The notes below the pieces were generated by a model, which worked only from the letters and a program-made list of their open reading frames with translations, did no database searches and was not told the origin of the DNA. Below, piece after piece: positions 4,800 to 7,193 of a stretch of DNA of 7,193 nt; the first letter of the stretch is position 1; the number at the start of each line of letters is the position of its first letter. This DNA comes from Ktedonobacterales bacterium (lineage in GTDB: Bacteria > Chloroflexota > Ktedonobacteria > Ktedonobacterales > JADMIN01): assembly GCA_025450405.1 (NCBI GenBank), contig JANWHL010000209.1, positions 1-7,193 of the forward strand, in the 5' to 3' direction. Both the position numbers and the translations under genes were made by a program.

Positions 4800-6790
4800 T
4801 CGGTCGTTGACTGATCACGGATTGGCTGATCGGCTGGCCGCGAGGGCCGCGCCGCGACCACCCGGAGCGTATATTCGGCGGCATAGCCGGGGCGCGCGGG
4901 GAAGAGATCGAGCGTGTAGGCAATGTCGATGATACCCTGACGCCGCAGGGCCGCCAATCGTCGCCCCTGGCGGCCCCAGAACGCGGAACACTCCGTCGGA
5001 CCGCCACCACCGTGCGGCGGCTCGCGCAGAATCATGCGCAGATTGCGTCCCTCGGGCCCGCTGCACCACGCGCGGGCGACACGAACGCCCCGAGCGAGGA
5101 AGATGGGCTCATTGAAGCCCGGACCGAACGGCGCCAGGGCACGGACGGCCGCATAGGTGGCGGGATCGGCGGCGCGACAGAGCGGCAGGCGGCAGTCGAT
5201 CCGAAGTCCCACTGGCCGGCGAAGGGCCCCGCCGACACCGAGGGCGTCACCGGCCGTCGGCGCCACGACATCGGCGGGCGCTGGTGAAGCGGCGGCGGTC
5301 GCGGCAGCGCGCAAGTGGTCAACCAGGACGGGCAAGTCCACGCTGGCCAGGGTGAAGCCGGCGGCCTGCGCGTGGCCGCCGAAGCGGCGGAACACGTGGG
5401 CCTGGCTGGCGAGAGCCTCGACCAGGTTGAGCCCGACGGGGCCACGGAGCGACCCACGACACTCGCCGTCCTGGCAGCTGACCGCCATCGCGGGGCGGCC
5501 ATAGTCTTCGGACAAGCGCGCGGCGACCAGCCCGAGCACGCCAGCGGGCCAGTCCTCACCACGGGCGACGACGACACTCGGCACGGCCTCACGCGCCTGT
5601 TCCTTCGCCTGGGCGCGGGCGATGATCATCAGGTCGTCGGTGAGGCGCTGGCGTTCCTCGTTCACTTCGTGGAGGCGGGCGGCCAGACGCTCGGCCTGAT
5701 CGTGATCTTCGGTGATGAGCAGGTCGAGAGCCAGGCGTGGGTCACCCATCCGGCCGGCGGCGTTCAGCCGTGGGACGAGAGCGAAAGACACATCGCGCTC
5801 GGTGATGGCGCCGAGCGTGAGCCCCGCGCGCAGCGCCAGTGCCCGTACGCCCGCGCGCGGGGACTGGTTCAGCCGGGCCAAACCGCGATGGGCGAGCGCC
5901 CAGTTCGCCGGGGTGAGGGGCACGAGGTCGCCGATCGTGCCAATCGCCACGAGGCCGAGCAGCGACTCAAGCTCATCCGCCGCGTCCGCGCCGAGAACGC
6001 GATCCAGCACAGCCTCCGCCACACGAAACGCCACGCCAACACCGGCGAGGTCTTTGGACGGCGAAGGGCAGCCGGCCTGACGCGGATTGACGACCGCGAA
6101 GGCGGGGGGCAATTCGCCCTGCGGCGGATGGTGGTCGGTGACGATGACATCGATGCCAAGCTCATGCGCCAGCCGCACTTCCGCAACATTTGAGCTGCCG
6201 CAATCGGTGGTGAGGATGAGGGTGGTGCCGTCAGTGGCCAACGCGTGAACGGCGGGAATGTTCAGGCCACGACCGTCGTCGTCGCGCTGGGGAATGAAGG
6301 CGCGGGCGTTGGCTCCGGCCGCGCGGAGAGCCAGCCAGAGAACCGCGCACGACGTGACGCCGTCGGCATCGTAGTCGCCGAAAACGACGATGCGCTCGCC
6401 AGCCGCCACGGCGCGAGCGACGCGATCCACCGCCTCGAGCAGGCCGTGTGGGAGCGGCGGGTCGGCCCGCCAATCGGCACGCGCGAACGCCAGGGCATAG
6501 GGCGCGCCGCGGATCTCGCGGTTGGCCAGGATCTGGGTTTGCAGGCGAGTCAGATCGGGGAGGCCGGCATCCAGGTCCGCGAGATCAAGCTGGGGGAGGA
6601 CCGTCCAGTCCTGCCAGGGCAGGTCGTCCGCTGGGTCGGCAACCAATGGCACCGGGGGCGTCGGGGCTGCGCCCAGACGACCATGCGCCACGGCGGTCCG
6701 CATGGCGTCGGGCGAGCGTGTCTCGCCGGTCTCCCGTGTCGTGTCGTCTGGCAGGTGCACATGCTCCTCACTGCCGTTAGTCATGCGCAT
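4784..6790 (-). CDS. recJ: single-stranded-DNA-specific exonuclease RecJ
   Basis: RecJ degrades single-stranded DNA 5' to 3' in recombination, mismatch and base-excision repair, in the cytoplasm. The 668-residue protein has the DHH phosphoesterase core: GDYDADG (138-144), TDCG (195-198), TDHH (218-221) with NPR (235-237), and TIGDLVPL (285-292). The connecting RLNAAGR (341-347) and the DHHA1 domain with WPAGVLGL (414-421) and GGHAQAAG (471-478) follow, then an OB-fold-like region around LAPFGPGFNEPIF and on to about residue 650. The Asp/His set expected to bind the catalytic metals is present. It is longer than E. coli RecJ (577 residues), owing to an N-terminal lead of about 55 poorly conserved residues and a short C-terminal (DQxxx)3 repeat. 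The start is uncertain: ATG 6790 and ATG 6784 are both possible and neither has a clear Shine-Dalgarno sequence; ATG 6703 (residue 30) is a further option. The gene is convergent with parA2 and divergent from the last gene. Confidence 0.96.
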   Translation of the reverse strand: MRMTNGSEEHVHLPDDTTRETGETRSPDAMRTAVAHGRLGAAPTPPVPLVADPADDLPWQDWTVLPQLDLADLDAGLPDLTRLQTQILANREIRGAPYALAFARADWRADPPLPHGLLEAVDRVARAVAAGERIVVFGDYDADGVTSCAVLWLALRAAGANARAFIPQRDDDGRGLNIPAVHALATDGTTLILTTDCGSSNVAEVRLAHELGIDVIVTDHHPPQGELPPAFAVVNPRQAGCPSPSKDLAGVGVAFRVAEAVLDRVLGADAADELESLLGLVAIGTIGDLVPLTPANWALAHRGLARLNQSPRAGVRALALRAGLTLGAITERDVSFALVPRLNAAGRMGDPRLALDLLITEDHDQAERLAARLHEVNEERQRLTDDLMIIARAQAKEQAREAVPSVVVARGEDWPAGVLGLVAARLSEDYGRPAMAVSCQDGECRGSLRGPVGLNLVEALASQAHVFRRFGGHAQAAGFTLASVDLPVLVDHLRAAATAAASPAPADVVAPTAGDALGVGGALRRPVGLRIDCRLPLCRAADPATYAAVRALAPFGPGFNEPIFLARGVRVARAWCSGPEGRNLRMILREPPHGGGGPTECSAFWGRQGRRLAALRRQGIIDIAYTLDLFPARPGYAAEYTLRVVAARPSRPADQPIRDQSTTDQPPT
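4794..4838. repeat. three-unit 15-bp repeat spanning the overlapping parA2/recJ ends
   Basis: Three units of 15-bp period (starting 4794, 4809 and 4824) share CTGATC at 4796, 4811 and 4826; the outer two also share the 10-mer GGCTGATCGG. On the - strand they encode DQPIR, DQSTT and DQPPT, the last residues of RecJ before its final stop. On the + strand they give TGA at 4797, 4812 and 4827, all in the parA2 frame, the first being its stop codon. Confidence 0.85.
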
Positions 6791-6898
6791 CGAGGGTGGC
6801 CGCCGCGGGTGGTCGTCGCCGGGTCTCGCGCAGAGTGATGTTGGTTGCGGCGCCGGGCCCGCCGGCTATTCGTCGCGACCGCCTGCTGTGATCTCCTC

Positions 6899-6928
6899 AT
6901 TGTAACGTAGTTGGCACAGCGCGTGCAA
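6899..6928 (-). promoter_or_regulatory. candidate sigma70-type promoter for recJ
   Basis: Read on the - strand, a -10 hexamer TACAAT (6904 to 6899, 5 of 6 matches) is preceded at 18 bp by TTGCAC (6928 to 6923, 3 of 6 matches). Transcription would begin near 6892, giving a leader of about 100 nt before the recJ start. The -35 and spacer overlap the imperfect inverted repeat TTGGCAC-AGCGC-GTGCAA (6911-6928), which could be an operator. The -10 is convincing for DNA of this G+C content; the -35 is weak. Confidence 0.45.
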
Positions 6929-6998
6929 TAGCGCCATTCAGAGCATCACGGTGAGCCGAGCCTGACGGGCATGGTCCGCGGCGCCAACTTAGAACGCT

Positions 6999-7006
6999 GG
7001 GAGGAA
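6999..7006 (+). promoter_or_regulatory. ribosome binding site of the last gene
   Basis: GGGAGGAA ends 6 nt before ATG 7013, a near-ideal Shine-Dalgarno and spacing. It is the main evidence that the short open frame at the right edge is a real gene. No good + strand promoter is visible in the 222-bp divergent gap (6791-7012). Confidence 0.75.
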
Positions 7007-7012
7007 CGCATC

Positions 7013-7193
7013 ATGTCCCCACCAGAGTTTCAATCGAATGGAAACGGCTCGCCCACCCTGCTTGGCGGTAAGTTTACGGCCGAAGAGGCGGCACGCCTGC
7101 GAGACCTGCGGGACAATTTCCACGAGCACGCCGAAGACCTCGAACGGGTGCTCGATGAGCGACGCCTGGGATTCGTGCGCTGGCTGATCGAGA
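7013..7193 (+). CDS. hypothetical protein, N-terminal 60 residues (3' end outside the window)
   Basis: An open frame starts at ATG 7013 behind a strong Shine-Dalgarno (6999-7006) and runs off the right edge after 60 codons. The first 18 or so residues are polar, rich in Ser, Gly, Asn and Pro (MSPPEFQSNGNGSPTLLGG), and there is no signal peptide or membrane segment. From about residue 21 the sequence becomes strongly charged and helical in character (AEEAARLRDLRDNFHEHAED, then LERVLDERR), ending in the hydrophobic stretch FVRWLIE. Codon use matches the neighbouring genes, with G or C at most third positions. I do not recognise the family. It could be a small helical cytoplasmic protein or the N-terminal helix of a larger one. 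It is divergent from recJ and shares the upstream region with it. Confidence 0.7.
   Translation, partial: MSPPEFQSNGNGSPTLLGGKFTAEEAARLRDLRDNFHEHAEDLERVLDERRLGFVRWLIE

Noticed and set aside
4839..4865. GGCC-rich inverted repeat just beyond the parA2/recJ overlap as a terminator
   Set aside because: It lies inside the recJ coding region, the pairing is short, and no T tract follows on either strand.
5315..6193. 292-codon open frame on the + strand opposite recJ
   Set aside because: It lies wholly inside the conserved DHH/DHHA1 coding region of recJ and its product shows no family features.
6846..6866. GGGCCC-centred palindrome in the recJ upstream region
   Set aside because: Symmetry fails one base beyond the central eight, as expected by chance in DNA this G+C-rich.

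Overview
The window is a gene-dense stretch of high-G+C bacterial DNA (roughly two thirds G+C by eye), with strong G/C bias at third codon positions and Shine-Dalgarno-type starts. I see no rRNA, tRNA, CRISPR array, insertion sequence or phage gene. The gene types (a CoxD/CoxE-like MoxR ATPase plus VWA pair, ParA-type ATPases, a long RecJ) and the style of the proteins are compatible with a Chloroflexota/Thermomicrobia-like or actinobacterial-like high-G+C genome. This taxonomic guess is an inference and cannot be proven from the window.

Layout. (1) At 1-2287 on the + strand lies a two-gene unit: the 3' part of a MoxR-family AAA+ ATPase, then, after a 7-nt gap, a CoxE-like von Willebrand factor A protein with a complete metal-ion adhesion site (MIDAS). 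(2) At 2402-4799 on the + strand lie two tandem paralogous ParA/Soj-family ATPases. Their first 153 residues align without gaps at about 62% identity by hand count. The upstream copy carries an extra low-complexity C-terminal tail of about 180 residues; the downstream copy is the compact 287-residue form and seems to have its own promoter. No ParB gene or obvious parS site accompanies them. (3) At 4784-6790 on the - strand lies recJ, the single-strand-specific 5'-3' exonuclease. It converges on the second ParA gene and overlaps its end by 16 bp. (4) A 222-bp divergent intergenic region holds a good candidate recJ promoter. (5) From 7013 to the right edge on the + strand is the start of an unrecognised gene with a strong ribosome binding site.

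Functional picture. The MoxR-VWA pair is the kind of AAA+/VWA chaperone machine that remodels or activates metalloenzymes or other client complexes; in aerobic CO oxidisers the equivalent genes are coxD and coxE. The ParA pair would be expected to position or segregate some cargo, using ATP-dependent nucleoid binding, but the cargo and partner are not visible here. RecJ is a housekeeping repair enzyme and is probably unrelated functionally.

The most unusual points are the tandem ParA duplication with asymmetric tail growth and no ParB, and two independent three-copy repeats of 15-bp period at gene 3' ends. One of these repeats forms the overlapping ends of parA2 and recJ. I do not see compelling evidence for an entirely new system. 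The orphan ParA pair beside the MoxR/VWA unit is the best candidate for something undescribed.
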